Shown in pieces: positions 1 to 9,206 of a stretch of 64,000 nucleotides of DNA. The translations under genes and the position numbers were made by a program. This stretch comes from Streptomyces sp. MMG1533. Lineage in GTDB: Bacteria > Actinomycetota > Actinomycetes > Streptomycetales > Streptomycetaceae. Each line of letters opens with the position of its first letter. Position 1 is the stretch's first letter. Location of the stretch: positions 1 to 64,000 of the forward strand of contig NZ_LGDG01000247.1 in NCBI RefSeq assembly GCF_001279775.1, read 5' to 3'. Under the pieces are notes generated by a model. The model had not been told where the DNA came from, made no database searches, and saw only the letters and a list, made by a program, of their open reading frames with translations.

Positions 1-224
1 GGGTCGGGGGCGCGGTGCGGGAGCCCGGCGCTACGGGGTGCTGCTGCGCCTGTTCGTACGGTTGGCGTATCGGTGCGCGGGGTACGGGCTGAGGTGCGGG
101 GGGGTTGCGCAGCCCGGCGCTTACCGGGTGCCGCTGCGCCCACCCGTGCCGCCCCAGCGGCACGACTGCCCGCAGCTACGCGGCGTCGAGTGCACGCGGC
201 TGTGCGGGTCGGCGGCGTGGTGCG
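1..224. repeat. Intergenic stretch with one full and one partial copy of a dispersed palindromic repeat
   Basis: No gene is supported here. Positions 107-173 hold a 67-bp unit beginning GCGCAGCCCGG and containing an inverted repeat GTGCCGCTG (128-136) / CAGCGGCAC (155-163). A near-identical copy lies at 8046-8113; the last 37 bases (137-173 and 8077-8113) are identical. A diverged partial copy of the same opening, with the CCCGGCGCT...GGGTG core, is visible at about 17-50. This looks like a Streptomyces interspersed hairpin element lying downstream of the minus-strand regulator that ends at 225, where it could also act as a transcription terminator. Confidence 0.7.
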
Positions 225-2591
225 TCAGCGTTGGGCGGTTACCCAGGCGGCGATCTGGCTGCGGTTGTTGAAGCCGAGTTTGCTGAGGATGCGTTCCACA
301 TGGCCTTCGGCGGTGCGGCGGGCGATCACCAGGCGGTCGGCGATCTGCTGGTTGGCGAGGCCTTCGGCGACGAGTTCGGCGACCTGGGCCTCTCGGCGGG
401 TGAGGCGGATTTCGGGAGGGTCGTTCAACGGTGTTGCGGCGGGCGGGTGTTCGGAGGGGCCGGGTTCCTGGAGGGCGTAGCCGACGATCTCGGCGAGGCC
501 GAGGCCGGCGCCGCGGTCGTATGCCTGCCGGAAGACGGACCGGCCGACCGCTTCGAGGGCGCGGCGTTCGCCGTCGAGACGGGTGGTGGTCAGGGCCTGC
601 GAGCCCCAGCGGTTGCGGTCGACGGCGGTCCAGACCCGGTCGGCGCCGCCGAGCAGGACGGCCGCGCGTTCGTGGCCGCCGCCCTGCGCGGCGATGAGGG
701 CGGCCAGGTCGAGGGTGAGGGCGATGCCGGTGACGTCGTGGACGGCGAGTTTGAGGCGGAGGGCTTCGCGGGCGTGCCGTTCGGCGCGCGGCCAGTCCTG
801 CTTGACGCTGTGGGCGAGGGCGAGCATCCGCAGGGCGTAGGAGCGCACCCATTCCTCGCCGTGTTCCTCGCAGAGCCGCAGGGCCCGCCCACAGACCTCG
901 ACCGCTCGGTCCGCCTGTCCCAAATAGCCGAGGGCGCAGGCGAGTTCGACGTGGTCCATGGCGACGAGGCTGAGGTGCTGACCGGGGACCCGGCCTCGGG
1001 CGACGCCGGCCTCGAAGTGGGCCAGCGCGGCGGGGAGTTCGCCGGAGAAGAGCCGGATGACGCCGATGGCGTAGTCGGCGTGGGCGGCCTCGGCCGCGTC
1101 GCCCAGGCTCTGGGCCAGGGCGCGGGCGTCCTCGGCTCTGCGGCGGCCCCGGGTGAGGTCCTCGGGGCACCCGGCGAGCAGTCCGGAGGCCCACAGGCCG
1201 CGGGCCCGCTCGCGCGTCGGCTCGGGGTTGGCTTCGAGGGCACGGTCGAGCCAGTGGCGGCCCTCGCGGGGGGCTCCGCAGGCGTGCCAGTAGAACCAGA
1301 GGGTGCCGGCGAGACGGAGTCCCGCAAGGGCCTCCCCCGGCGCCGTGAGGCCGAAGTCCAGCGCCGCCCGCAGGTTGTCCTGGTCGGCCCGCAGCCGGGC
1401 GACGATCTCCCGTTGGCCGGGGCCGAACCACGCCCGTTCGCAGGCCGTGGCGAGGGCCTGCATGCGGTCACGGTGGCGGCGGCGGGTGGCGGGTTCCTCG
1501 CCCGGCAGCTGTCGTAATCTGTCCAGGCCGTATTGGCGCAGGGTGTCCAGGAGGCGGTAGCGCACGCCGTCGGGGGTGGCATCCCCGCGCGGCCTCCCCG
1601 ATGCCTCCGGGCCGGGTTCTCGGCACAGTACGGACTTGTCGACCAGCCCGGCCACAGCCTCCAGGACGTCGTACGACCGGATCCGCTCGCCGTCGGCGCA
1701 GACCACCTCGGCCGTCTCCAGGTCGAAGCCGCCGGCGCAGACCGCCAGCCGGGCCCACACCAACTGCTCCCGCTCGGTGCACAGTTCGTGGCTCCAGTCG
1801 ACCGCGGCGCGCAGCGTCCGGTGCCGGGGCAGGACGGCGGGGCTGCCGGCGGACAGCAGGCGGTAGCGGTCGTCGAGGCGTTCCAGGAGCTGTTCGACGC
1901 CGAGGACGCGCATGCGGACGGCGGCGAGTTCGATGGCGAGCGGGAGGCCGTCGAGGTGGCGGCACAGGCGGGCCACGGCGGCCCGGTTGGCGGCGGTGAG
2001 CTTGAAGCCGGGGGTGACGGCGGCGGCGCGCTCGGCGAAGAGGGCGAGGGCCGGATAGCCGTCGGCGGCGGAGAGGTCGCCGTCGGGGTCGGGGACCGGC
2101 AACGGGCGTACGTCCAGGAGGTGTTCCTCGGTGAGGCCGAGGCGGTGCCTGCTGGTGGCGAGGACACGGATGCCGACGGTGCCGCGGAGCAGGGCGGCGG
2201 CGAGGTCGGCGCAGGCGGGCAGCAGGTGTTCGCAGTTGTCGACGACGAGGAGGAGGCGCCGGTCCCGTGCGTGTTCGACGAGGGCGTCCAGCGGCGGTCG
2301 TTCGGAGTGGTCGTGCAGGCCGAGGGCGTCGGCGGCGGCGAGCGGGACGAGCGCCGGGTCGTGCAGGCCGGCCAGGTGCACGAAGCGCACGCCGTCCGGG
2401 AAGGCGCGCTCGACGCGGGCCGCGATGCGCACGGCCAGGCGTGTCTTGCCGACGCCGCCGGGTCCGGTCAGCGTGACCAGCCGCGCCCGGGCCAACAGCT
2501 CGCGGCCGTCGGCCTGTTCGCGGCGCCGGTCGACGAAGCTGGTCGTCTCGACCGGCAGGTGACAGTCCCGTCTTGGCGCTGATCCGCCCAT
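225..2591 (-). CDS. LuxR-family ATPase transcriptional regulator (NB-ARC-like ATPase, TPR-like middle, LuxR HTH)
   Basis: 788 residues. The N-terminus carries a nucleotide-binding loop ([11 protein letters not shown], around residues 41-51) and a Walker B-like run ([12 protein letters not shown]), typical of AfsR/LuxR ATPase regulators. The middle is helical and TPR-like, with repeated A/L/R-rich helices. The last 65 residues form a LuxR/GerE DNA-binding domain ([17 protein letters not shown] ... [16 protein letters not shown]). The ATG at 2591 follows GGGAGG at a good distance. It is divergently transcribed from the secreted carboxypeptidase, with a 294-bp shared upstream region, so control of that gene is possible but not shown. 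The target genes and the inducing ligand cannot be read from the sequence. Confidence 0.9.
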   Translation of the reverse strand: MGGSAPRRDCHLPVETTSFVDRRREQADGRELLARARLVTLTGPGGVGKTRLAVRIAARVERAFPDGVRFVHLAGLHDPALVPLAAADALGLHDHSERPPLDALVEHARDRRLLLVVDNCEHLLPACADLAAALLRGTVGIRVLATSRHRLGLTEEHLLDVRPLPVPDPDGDLSAADGYPALALFAERAAAVTPGFKLTAANRAAVARLCRHLDGLPLAIELAAVRMRVLGVEQLLERLDDRYRLLSAGSPAVLPRHRTLRAAVDWSHELCTEREQLVWARLAVCAGGFDLETAEVVCADGERIRSYDVLEAVAGLVDKSVLCREPGPEASGRPRGDATPDGVRYRLLDTLRQYGLDRLRQLPGEEPATRRRHRDRMQALATACERAWFGPGQREIVARLRADQDNLRAALDFGLTAPGEALAGLRLAGTLWFYWHACGAPREGRHWLDRALEANPEPTRERARGLWASGLLAGCPEDLTRGRRRAEDARALAQSLGDAAEAAHADYAIGVIRLFSGELPAALAHFEAGVARGRVPGQHLSLVAMDHVELACALGYLGQADRAVEVCGRALRLCEEHGEEWVRSYALRMLALAHSVKQDWPRAERHAREALRLKLAVHDVTGIALTLDLAALIAAQGGGHERAAVLLGGADRVWTAVDRNRWGSQALTTTRLDGERRALEAVGRSVFRQAYDRGAGLGLAEIVGYALQEPGPSEHPPAATPLNDPPEIRLTRREAQVAELVAEGLANQQIADRLVIARRTAEGHVERILSKLGFNNRSQIAAWVTAQR

Positions 2592-2885
2592 GATCAGCCT
2601 CCCGTTGCCGAACCCTCACTTTCTCCGGAGTCCGGCACATGTGCACGCGACGGTCACACCCACGGGTGCACTTTTCCCGAGGGCGCTCTCCCGGGAGTGG
2701 GCCCGCGTACACTGCGCGGCCACCACCGAACGGTTCACGCCATCGCGTCTTTATTCACTCTTGACCTGCTCATGCCACAAGCAGACGATGAGCGGCACAC
2801 CCGCACCAGTTCGTCGCTGAACCACCCCCCGCTCCACTCCCCACTTCCGGAGATCCCGGAATTCCCGGAGAAACCAGGAGACTTC

Positions 2886-4235
2886 ATGCGACTTCACATA
2901 CGAGGCTCGGGCGCCCGCCCCGGCAGACGGCGCGCCGCCGTCGCCGCCGTCGCCTCCCTCATGGCCCTCGCCCTCGCGGCCCCGCTCTCCGCGAACGCCG
3001 ACAGTGCCCAGAAGGCGGCCCCGTCGGCCGACGACATCCGCCAGTACGAGGTGCACATGCCCTCGGACTCCGAGTCCCGTACTGCACTTCAGCGGTCCGG
3101 CGTGACCGTGGACGACGCCGACGACCACTCGGTCTACATCTCCGGCCGCGCGGACCAGGTCAAGAAGCTGAAGCAACTCGGCTACGACGTCACCCTGTCG
3201 GGCGCGGTGCCGGACCGGTCGAGCGGCGAGGACGACGTACGGCTCCTCGACTTCCCCTCGGCCGACTCGCGCTACCACAACTACACCGAGATGAACGCGG
3301 AGATCGACACCCGCCTCGCGGCGTACCCGAACATCATGAGCAAGCGCGTGATCGGGAAGTCGTACCAGGGCCGGGACATCGTCGCCATCAAGATCAGCGA
3401 CAACGTGGCGACGGACGAGTCCGAGCCCGAGGTCCTGTTCACCCACCACCAGCACGCCCGTGAGCACCTGACGGTGGAGATGGCGCTCTACCTGATGCGT
3501 GAGCTCGGCGCGGGCTACGGCTCCGACTCCCGGGTCACCAGCATGGTGAACAACCGCGAGATCTGGATCGTGCCCGACCTCAACCCGGACGGCGGCGAGT
3601 ACGACATCGCGACCGGGTCGTACCGGTCGTGGCGCAAGAACCGGCAGCCCAACAGCGGTTCCTCGTACGTCGGCACGGACATGAACCGCAACTGGAACTA
3701 CCGGTGGGGCTGCTGCGGCGGGTCGTCGGGCTCGACGTCCTCCGAGACGTACCGGGGCGCCGCCGCCGAGTCGGCGCCGGAGGTCAAGGTCGTCGCCGAC
3801 TTCGTGCGCAGCCGGGTGGTCGGGGGCACGCAGCAGATCACGGCGGCCATCGACTTCCACACGTACAGCGAGCTGGTGCTGTGGCCGTTCGGGTACACCA
3901 CCGCCGACACGACGACCGGGATGACGGCGGACGACCGCAACGCGTTCGCGACGATCGGGCAGAAGATGGCCGCGAGCAACGGCTACACGCCGGAGCAGTC
4001 GAGCGACCTGTACATCACCGACGGGTCGATCGACGACTGGCTGTGGGGCAACCAGAAGATCTTCGCGTACACCTTCGAGATGTATCCGTCGTCCAGCTCC
4101 GGGGGTGGGTTCTACCCGCCCGACGAGGTGATCGAGCGGGAGACCGCGAACAACCGGGACGCGGTGCTGCAGCTGCTGGAGAACGCGGACTGCATGTACC
4201 GGTCCATCGGGAAGGAAAGCCAGTACTGCAGCTAG
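2886..4235 (+). CDS. Secreted zinc carboxypeptidase, M14 family
   Basis: 449 residues from an ATG with an AGGAG ribosome site; an upstream in-frame extension to 2697 is not needed and would hide the signal peptide. Residues 1-40 are a Sec/Tat-like signal peptide with many arginines, a hydrophobic run and AxA-like cleavage. The zinc site is visible: H190-x-x-E193 in [12 protein letters not shown], and H325 in DFHTYSE. Substrate-binding motifs [15 protein letters not shown] and [11 protein letters not shown] follow, and the catalytic glutamate is E398 in YTFEMYPSS. This matches carboxypeptidase T-like secreted M14 enzymes that remove C-terminal residues from peptides outside the cell. A Cys-Cys pair after the NWNYRWG motif may form a local disulfide. 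Confidence 0.93.
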   Translation: MRLHIRGSGARPGRRRAAVAAVASLMALALAAPLSANADSAQKAAPSADDIRQYEVHMPSDSESRTALQRSGVTVDDADDHSVYISGRADQVKKLKQLGYDVTLSGAVPDRSSGEDDVRLLDFPSADSRYHNYTEMNAEIDTRLAAYPNIMSKRVIGKSYQGRDIVAIKISDNVATDESEPEVLFTHHQHAREHLTVEMALYLMRELGAGYGSDSRVTSMVNNREIWIVPDLNPDGGEYDIATGSYRSWRKNRQPNSGSSYVGTDMNRNWNYRWGCCGGSSGSTSSETYRGAAAESAPEVKVVADFVRSRVVGGTQQITAAIDFHTYSELVLWPFGYTTADTTTGMTADDRNAFATIGQKMAASNGYTPEQSSDLYITDGSIDDWLWGNQKIFAYTFEMYPSSSSGGGFYPPDEVIERETANNRDAVLQLLENADCMYRSIGKESQYCS

Positions 4236-4250
4236 GGGTCAGCCGGGTGC

Positions 4251-4295
4251 CGGGGAGCCGCGTGGCCGTCGTGGCCGGTCGCGCAGCTCCCCGCG
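4251..4295. terminator. Inverted repeat between convergent genes, likely bidirectional terminator
   Basis: CGGGGAGCCGCG (4251-4262) pairs with CGCGCAGCTCCCCG (about 4280-4293) around a short loop, with one interruption. It lies between the stops of the M14 carboxypeptidase (4235, plus) and the acidic protein (4299, minus). The GCTCCCCGCG half resembles the very common Streptomyces dispersed GCAGTTCCCCGCG element. There is no U-tract, as is usual in this genus. Confidence 0.55.
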
Positions 4296-4298
4296 CCG

Positions 4299-4940
4299 CT
4301 AGGCGGCGTCGTCCCCGTCGCCCTCGTTGTCCTCGTCGCCGTCTTCGAAGTACGCGTCCAGTACGGCGTCCAGCTGCTCGTCCCACTCCTGGAAGCGCGC
4401 CCTGGCCGTCGCCTCGATCTCGATCGGGTACCAGCGGCGGTCAGGAGTGTGCACCGTGATGGTGAAACGCTTGCCGAAGCGGGGGGCCTCCGTCTCGACC
4501 GCGCCGATCTCGTCCCAGCGGAACTCGCACTGCTGGTCGTCGAGGGTCAGTCGGACGCCCTTGTGGTCGGCGACGATCTTCGCGCGGCGGTCGGACGCCT
4601 CGAAGACGGGGCCGTCGGGGGTCTCCTCCTCGTCGGCCTCCTCGGGCTCCTCGGCGGAGGGCTCCTTGCCTGCAGGCTCCTTGACCGCGGGTTCCTCGAC
4701 CGCGGGCTCCTCCGACTCCGACGCCTCCGACTCGGCCGGCGTCGCCTCCTCGGCCACCTCGGCCTCCTCGGCCTCCTGCGGCTTGGCGTCCGCCGGCTCG
4801 CCGGACACGGGTGAGGTGAGCCCGGGGATGAAAGCCGGGTCGAATCCGGCGCCTTCCAGGGGCTGGCTGCTCGAACCTATGCGCTGCTCCACAGCGGGCA
4901 GTATGGTCGAAGATCCTGTGTCGGACACAGCCGACCCCAA
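4299..4940 (-). CDS. Conserved hypothetical protein with acidic Glu/Pro-rich repeats
   Basis: 213 residues, no family recognised with certainty. The N-terminal 45 residues are ordinary. Residues about 50-105 are extremely acidic and repetitive (EEAEVAEEATPAESEASESEEP, then repeated xEEPAVxEPAxKEP units). The C-terminal part (about 108-200) looks folded and alternates strands (KGVRLTLDDQQCEFRWDEIGAVE, FTITVHTPDRRWYPIEIEA), suggesting a PH-like or beta-sandwich domain, followed by an acidic DGDEDNEGDGDD tail. No signal peptide or membrane segment is evident, so it is probably cytoplasmic. It sits alone between the carboxypeptidase and the permease gene. Confidence 0.8.
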   Translation of the reverse strand: MGSAVSDTGSSTILPAVEQRIGSSSQPLEGAGFDPAFIPGLTSPVSGEPADAKPQEAEEAEVAEEATPAESEASESEEPAVEEPAVKEPAGKEPSAEEPEEADEEETPDGPVFEASDRRAKIVADHKGVRLTLDDQQCEFRWDEIGAVETEAPRFGKRFTITVHTPDRRWYPIEIEATARARFQEWDEQLDAVLDAYFEDGDEDNEGDGDDAA

Positions 4941-4967
4941 CTTCGTTATCAGACGCCTACACGGCGC

Positions 4968-6446
4968 CTACACGACCAGGCTGAGCACCGCCGCCACCAC
5001 GAACCCCGCCACCGACAGCACCGTCTCCAGCACGGTCCAGGTCTTGAGGGTGTCCCGCTCGCTGATGCCGAAGTACTTCGCCACCATCCAGAAGCCGCCG
5101 TCGTTGACGTGCGAGGCGAAGATCGACCCCGCCGAGATGGCCATGATGACGAGGGCGACGAAGGCCTGGGAGTGGTCGCTCCCGGCGAGGAGGGGGGCCA
5201 CGATGCCGGCCGTGGTGACGATGGCGACCGTCGCCGAGCCCTGGGCCACCCTCAGCACGACCGAGATCAGGTAGGAGAGGGCGATCACCGGGAGGCCGAC
5301 GTCGTTGAAGGTGTCGGAGAGGGCCTGGGCGACGCCGCTGGCCTTGAGGACGGCGCCGAAGATGCCGCCGGCGCCGACGACCAGCAGGATGTTGCCGACG
5401 GGCTTCAACGACGCCGTCGACACCGTCTCCAGGGACCTGCGGGACCAGCCCCGGCGGATGCCCAGCAGGTAGTAGGCCAGGAGCAGGGCGATCGTCAGCG
5501 CCACGAACGGGCTGCCGAAGAACTCGATGACGGAGCGGCCGGTGGAGGGGTCCAGGGCGATCGAGGAGAAGGTGGCCGCGAGGATCAGCACCAGCGGCGT
5601 ACCGATGATGCCGAGGACCGTGCCCAGCGGCACCGGCGTCTCCTGCGGCTCGACACCCGCCTCGCGCTGCTCGTTGACGACGGCGAGCTTGGCTTCCGCC
5701 GCCGCCTCCACCATGTCCTGCGGTACGGCGACGAAGATCCGCCGGCCGATCCACGCCGAGAACACCCAGGCGGCGAGCACGGCCGGAATGCCGCAGACGA
5801 TGCCCATGAGGATGACCCAGCCGAGGTCGACGTGCAGGAGACCGGCGGCGGCGACCGGGCCGGGGTGCGGGGGCAGGAAGGCGTGGGTCATCGACAGGCC
5901 CGCGAGCAGTGGCAGGCAGTAGAGCAGGATCGATTTGCCGGAGCGCTTGGCAGCGGCGTACACGATCGGTGCCAGGACGAAGATGCCCACGTCGAAGAAG
6001 ACCGGGATGCCGAAGATCAGGCCGGTCAGGCCCATGGCGAGCGGGGCCCGCTGCTCGCCGAAGAGGTTCAGGAGCCGGGACGCCAACACCTCCGCGCCGC
6101 CGCTGACTTCGAGGATCGCGCCGAGCATCGTGCCCAGGCCGATGATGATCGCGACATGGCCGAGGATGCCGCCCATGCCGGACTCGACGGTGGAGACGGC
6201 GTCCGACCGCTGGACCGTGCCGAAGAGTTCGGTGACCGACAGACCGGCGAGCAGGCCGACGGCTATGGAGACCGCGAGCAGGGCGACGAAGGGCTGGAGG
6301 CGGGCCTTGATGATCAGGAAGAGGAGGAGGGCTATGCCGATGGCGGCGACGGTCAGGAGACCTGCGGTGCCGTCGATCCAGAGGAGCAGGCCTCCGGTGT
6401 GGGGCGGGGTTTCGGGGGTGGGGGACGCCGCGAGCGGATAGGACAT
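4968..6446 (-). CDS. GntP-family gluconate/sugar-acid permease
   Basis: 492 residues from the ATG at 6446, chosen over an upstream in-frame start at 6500 because AGAGG lies about 8 bases ahead of it. It has 12 or more hydrophobic segments and the GntP family pattern: GTMLGAILEVSGGAEVLA, LTGLIFGIPVFFDVGIFVLAP, LLAGLSMTHAFLPPHPGP and ASHVNDGGFWMVAKYFG. The family imports gluconate and related sugar acids by proton symport across the cytoplasmic membrane. It follows RidA, IclR regulator and PfkB kinase on the same strand (106-bp gap after RidA), so uptake of a sugar acid or hydroxy/D-amino acid feeding these enzymes is likely. The exact substrate is not readable. Confidence 0.93.
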   Translation of the reverse strand: MSYPLAASPTPETPPHTGGLLLWIDGTAGLLTVAAIGIALLLFLIIKARLQPFVALLAVSIAVGLLAGLSVTELFGTVQRSDAVSTVESGMGGILGHVAIIIGLGTMLGAILEVSGGAEVLASRLLNLFGEQRAPLAMGLTGLIFGIPVFFDVGIFVLAPIVYAAAKRSGKSILLYCLPLLAGLSMTHAFLPPHPGPVAAAGLLHVDLGWVILMGIVCGIPAVLAAWVFSAWIGRRIFVAVPQDMVEAAAEAKLAVVNEQREAGVEPQETPVPLGTVLGIIGTPLVLILAATFSSIALDPSTGRSVIEFFGSPFVALTIALLLAYYLLGIRRGWSRRSLETVSTASLKPVGNILLVVGAGGIFGAVLKASGVAQALSDTFNDVGLPVIALSYLISVVLRVAQGSATVAIVTTAGIVAPLLAGSDHSQAFVALVIMAISAGSIFASHVNDGGFWMVAKYFGISERDTLKTWTVLETVLSVAGFVVAAVLSLVV

Positions 6447-6552
6447 TGGGGGTCCTCTGCTTGAGTGCATGCTGCTTTCGGGCAGGGGGGATCGCGGCAC
6501 GGCACCCCGAGGGGCGCCGAACCGTTTACGGCGTGCGGGAGTCGAGGGTGTG

Positions 6553-6963
6553 TCAGCCGAGTACGGCGAGCGCGTCGATCTCGATCAGGAGCCCGGCGGG
6601 GAGGCCGACGTAGACCGTCGTGCGGGCCGCGGGCGGAGCGGTGAGGGCCTGCTCCTCGAAGTACGTGTTGTAGATGGCGTTCATCTCGGCGAAGTGGTCC
6701 ACGTCCGTCAGGTAGACGCGGATCATCATCACGTCGTCCCAGCTCGCACCGCCCTCCTCCAGGATCGCCTTGACGTTGGCGAGGGTCTGGAGGGTCTGTT
6801 CGCGCAGGGTCGGCCCGGCGGGCGTCGGCGGCTTGCCCTCCTCGGCGGGGAGGAAGCCGACCTGGCCGGCGACCTGAAGGATGTTGCCCTTCTTCACGCC
6901 GTGGGAGAACTTCGCGGGCGGGGTGGTGTGGGTCTTCGGGGTGAGCGCGATCTTCTCGGTCAT
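6553..6963 (-). CDS. RidA/YjgF-family enamine/imine deaminase
   Basis: 136 residues, the usual length of the family. It contains QVAGQVGFLP, LREQTLQTLANVKAILEEGGASWDDVMMIRVYLTDVDHFAEMN and the C-terminal PPAARTTVYVGLPAGLLIEIDALAV, in which the arginine is the conserved carboxylate-binding residue. RidA proteins hydrolyse reactive enamines and imines released by PLP dehydratases. This suits the divergent D-serine-dehydratase-like gene at 9207. Its ATG overlaps the stop of the IclR gene by 4 bases (ATGA), so it is translated with the regulator and kinase. Confidence 0.93.
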   Translation of the reverse strand: MTEKIALTPKTHTTPPAKFSHGVKKGNILQVAGQVGFLPAEEGKPPTPAGPTLREQTLQTLANVKAILEEGGASWDDVMMIRVYLTDVDHFAEMNAIYNTYFEEQALTAPPAARTTVYVGLPAGLLIEIDALAVLG

Positions 6964-7724
6964 GAGGTGGCTTCCTTGACGGGGGTTCTGCCGGAGTACT
7001 CGCCGCTGATCGCGTCCGCGACGCGGCGGACCAGGGGCAGCAGGGTGAGGAGTTCGTCCGCGGTGACGACGACGTTCGGCGCGGAGACCGACATCGCGGC
7101 GACGACCCGGCCGTCGGCTCCGCGGATCGGCGCGGCGACGCAGTTGATGGACTCCTCGTGGCCGCCGAGGTCGGTGGCCCAGCCCTGTTCGCGCACCTTG
7201 TCCAACTCCCGTAGGAACGCGGGGGCGTTGGGGGTCGAACGGGCCGTGTACATGGGGTAGTCGAGCTTGTCGGCGAGGGCGCGGCGCTCGGGTTCGGGCA
7301 GGTCGGCGAGGAGGAGCTTCGCCACGGCGGCGACGGTGATGGCGACGGGCTTGCCGATCCGGGAGTACATCCGCACCGGGTACCGGCTCTCCACCTTGTC
7401 GATGTAGAGGACCTCCTGCTCCTCGTAGACGGCGAGGTGGACGGTGTGTCCGCACTGTTCGTTGAGGCGTACGAGGTGGGGGTGGGCGATCTCGCGGATG
7501 TCGAGGTTCTCCATCGCCTCCTGGGCGAGGGCGATGAGGCGGGCGCCGAGGCGGTAGCGCTGGTCGGACTGGCGGTAGACCATGCCGTGCTCGTGCAGGG
7601 TGCGGAGGAGGCGCAGGGCGGTGGACTTGTGCACGCCGAGGCGGTCGGCGACCTGTCCCAGGTCGGCGGGGCCCTCGGCGAGCAGCGGCAGGATGCTCAG
7701 CGCGCGGTCGACGGTCTGGCTCAT
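6960..7724 (-). CDS. IclR-family transcriptional regulator
   Basis: 254 residues. The ATG at 7724 is preceded by a strong AGGAGG and overlaps the kinase stop by 4 bases; a longer in-frame start at 7796 would lie inside the kinase gene. The N-terminal winged helix (TVDRALSILPLLAEGPADLGQVADRLGVHKSTALRLLRTL) and the C-terminal effector domain (VHLAVYEEQEVLYIDKVES, CVAAPIRGADGRVVAAMSVSAPN) are both complete. IclR proteins bind small carboxylates and usually control their own neighbours. The likely operator is the inverted repeat in the divergent promoter region at 9169-9185. Confidence 0.94.
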   Translation of the reverse strand: MSQTVDRALSILPLLAEGPADLGQVADRLGVHKSTALRLLRTLHEHGMVYRQSDQRYRLGARLIALAQEAMENLDIREIAHPHLVRLNEQCGHTVHLAVYEEQEVLYIDKVESRYPVRMYSRIGKPVAITVAAVAKLLLADLPEPERRALADKLDYPMYTARSTPNAPAFLRELDKVREQGWATDLGGHEESINCVAAPIRGADGRVVAAMSVSAPNVVVTADELLTLLPLVRRVADAISGEYSGRTPVKEATS

Positions 7725-9070
7725 GGCGTACGTACCTCCTCCTCGGCCCGCTGTTCGGCCTGTGTCCAGCCGGGGCCGAGTCGAAGTCTCCCCCACGCGT
7801 CGTCGTCCAGGGCGGCCAGGCGGTCGGCGTGGTCGCGGGTGGGGGGCGGTGCGAGGTCGCCGGGGGCGGTGAGGGCGGCGGCGGCCCAGAGGTGGCCGTG
7901 GCGGAGGCGGTCCCTCACGGGCAGTCCGCGCAGGGTGGCGGAGAGGAACCCGGCGGCGAAGGCGTCACCGGCGCCGATCGTTGCGACGACGCCGACGTTG
8001 AGGGCCGGGACGAAGGTGACCGGGGTTGCTGCCGGGGGGTTGGTCGCGCAGCCCGGCGCTGACGGGGTGCCGTCCGCGCCCACCCGTGCCGCCCCAGCGG
8101 CACGACTGCCCGCGGGATGACGGCCTGGTCGAGCGCCGTGCGCGCCCGCGGAGGGGCGGAGTGGCTGGGTCCCGTCCGCGCCCGCGGAGGGCCGGAGTGG
8201 CTCGGCGACGTCCGCGCCCGCGGAGGGCCGGAGTGGCTCGGCGCCGTCCGCGCCCGCGGAGGGACGGAGTGGCTCGGCGCCGTGCGCGCCCGCGGAGGGG
8301 TGGAGTGGCTGGGCGACGTGCGCGCCCGCGCGCTCGAACACCGTCGCTCCTCGCGCCCCCTCCTTCACCACCAGCACCCCCGGCTCCGGCAGCGCCTCCC
8401 GGATTGCTTTCGGGCCGCCTGTGACGCCCCAGGCCTCCTCCGCCTCGTCCTCACCCACGAACACGATGTCGGCTCCGCGTGCCAGGTCCAGCAGTACTCG
8501 TGGGCCGTCGGTGTCGGGCCACAGGCCGGCGCGGTGGTTGACGTCGAAGGAGACCAGCGGGCGGCCGGGGCGGCGGGCGGTGAGCTCGCGCAGCAGCGCC
8601 AGGCAGCCGTCGGACAGTGCCGCCGTGATCCCGGAGAGATGGAGGATCCGTCCCGCCCGCACCGCCTCCAGGTCCATGTTGTCCACCGCCATCGCGGAGG
8701 CCGCCGAGCCCGCCCGGTAGTACGCCACCTCATGGGCGTCGGTGGACCGGTCGCCCGCCGTGCGGAAGTAGACGCCCGTCGGACGCGCCGGGTCCCGGTG
8801 CACGGCGAAGACGTCGACGCCGTATCCCCCGATCGTCTCGACCAGGTGGTCACCGAAGCCGTCCGCGCCGACCCGGCCGGCCCAGCGCACGGTGTGCCCG
8901 GCGGCGGCCAGCACGCACGCCACGTTCGACTCCGCACCCCCGATCCCCCGCTCGAAGGACGGAACATCGGCGAGGCGGCCCGGCCGGGAGGGCAGGAACG
9001 TGACCATGGACTCGCCGAGCGCGACGACGTCCACGACGTCGGGGGCATTGCGGGGTCCGCTGATGGTCAC
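7721..9070 (-). CDS. PfkB-family sugar kinase (2-keto-3-deoxygluconate kinase-like) with a large repeat insertion
   Basis: 449 residues from a GTG; family members are normally about 310-340. The N-terminal core is intact (VVALGESMVTFLP, FERGIGGAESNVACVLAAAG, HLSGITAALS, SFDVNHRAGLWPD), as is the C-terminal signature ATIGAGDAFAAGF with catalytic Asp369. The family phosphorylates sugars such as 2-keto-3-deoxygluconate. Between VVKEGARGATVFERAG and TPVTFVPALNVGV, residues about 247-344 are low-complexity: five copies of a 12-residue AxxAEPLRPSAG-type unit, then the translation of a dispersed DNA repeat. Removing it restores a normal kinase. The insert precedes the ATP-binding lobe, so activity is uncertain. 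Stop overlaps the IclR start (ATGA). Confidence 0.88.
   Translation of the reverse strand: MTISGPRNAPDVVDVVALGESMVTFLPSRPGRLADVPSFERGIGGAESNVACVLAAAGHTVRWAGRVGADGFGDHLVETIGGYGVDVFAVHRDPARPTGVYFRTAGDRSTDAHEVAYYRAGSAASAMAVDNMDLEAVRAGRILHLSGITAALSDGCLALLRELTARRPGRPLVSFDVNHRAGLWPDTDGPRVLLDLARGADIVFVGEDEAEEAWGVTGGPKAIREALPEPGVLVVKEGARGATVFERAGAHVAQPLHPSAGAHGAEPLRPSAGADGAEPLRPSAGADVAEPLRPSAGADGTQPLRPSAGAHGARPGRHPAGSRAAGAARVGADGTPSAPGCATNPPAATPVTFVPALNVGVVATIGAGDAFAAGFLSATLRGLPVRDRLRHGHLWAAAALTAPGDLAPPPTRDHADRLAALDDDAWGRLRLGPGWTQAEQRAEEEVRTP
8046..8113. repeat. Dispersed hairpin repeat, copy inside the PfkB kinase gene
   Basis: 68 bp, matching 107-173 almost base for base; 8077-8113 is identical to 137-173. 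Here it lies inside a coding region and is translated as part of the kinase without breaking the frame. Confidence 0.8.
8137..8331. repeat. Tandem array of five 36-bp units inside the PfkB kinase gene
   Basis: Five direct repeats of 36 bp at 8137, 8173, 8209, 8245 and 8281, plus 15 bases of a sixth. Each starts CGTSCGCGCCCGCGGAGG and contains GGAGTGGCTSGG. The unit is 12 codons, so gain or loss of copies keeps the frame. Units differ at 2-5 positions. There are no spacers, so it is not a CRISPR array. Confidence 0.92.
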
Positions 9071-9168
9071 GATCGTCGTAGCTCCTGAACCTTGTGCGGG
9101 GGCGGCGGCTCCGTTGACCCCGCGTTGGCCGAGATGTTAGACAGCAGTAAGCGATATACGCAATGATC

Positions 9169-9185
9169 GTTGCAAGGATCGCAAC
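9169..9185. promoter_or_regulatory. Candidate IclR operator in the divergent kinase / D-serine dehydratase-like promoter region
   Basis: A perfect 5-bp inverted repeat GTTGC-N7-GCAAC lies in the 136-bp gap between the divergent starts at 9070 and 9207. The surrounding sequence repeats the theme (GCGATATACGCAATGATCGTTGC) and is locally A/T-rich. Its place between the two transcription units of the same catabolic block suggests the IclR protein encoded at 6960-7724 binds here. This is inference from position and symmetry. Confidence 0.5.
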
Positions 9186-9206
9186 ACACCTGATCAGGGA
9201 GGCTCC

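Noticed and set aside
105..2582. Long plus-strand ORFs (105-1517 and 1533-2582) opposite the LuxR-type regulator
   Set aside because: They are antisense shadows of a GC-rich gene; their translations are Gly/Ala/Glu-rich with no domain, and the minus strand encodes a complete, motif-bearing protein.
8137..8331. 36-bp direct repeats as a CRISPR array
   Set aside because: The units are contiguous with no spacers, lie inside a coding sequence and vary between copies.
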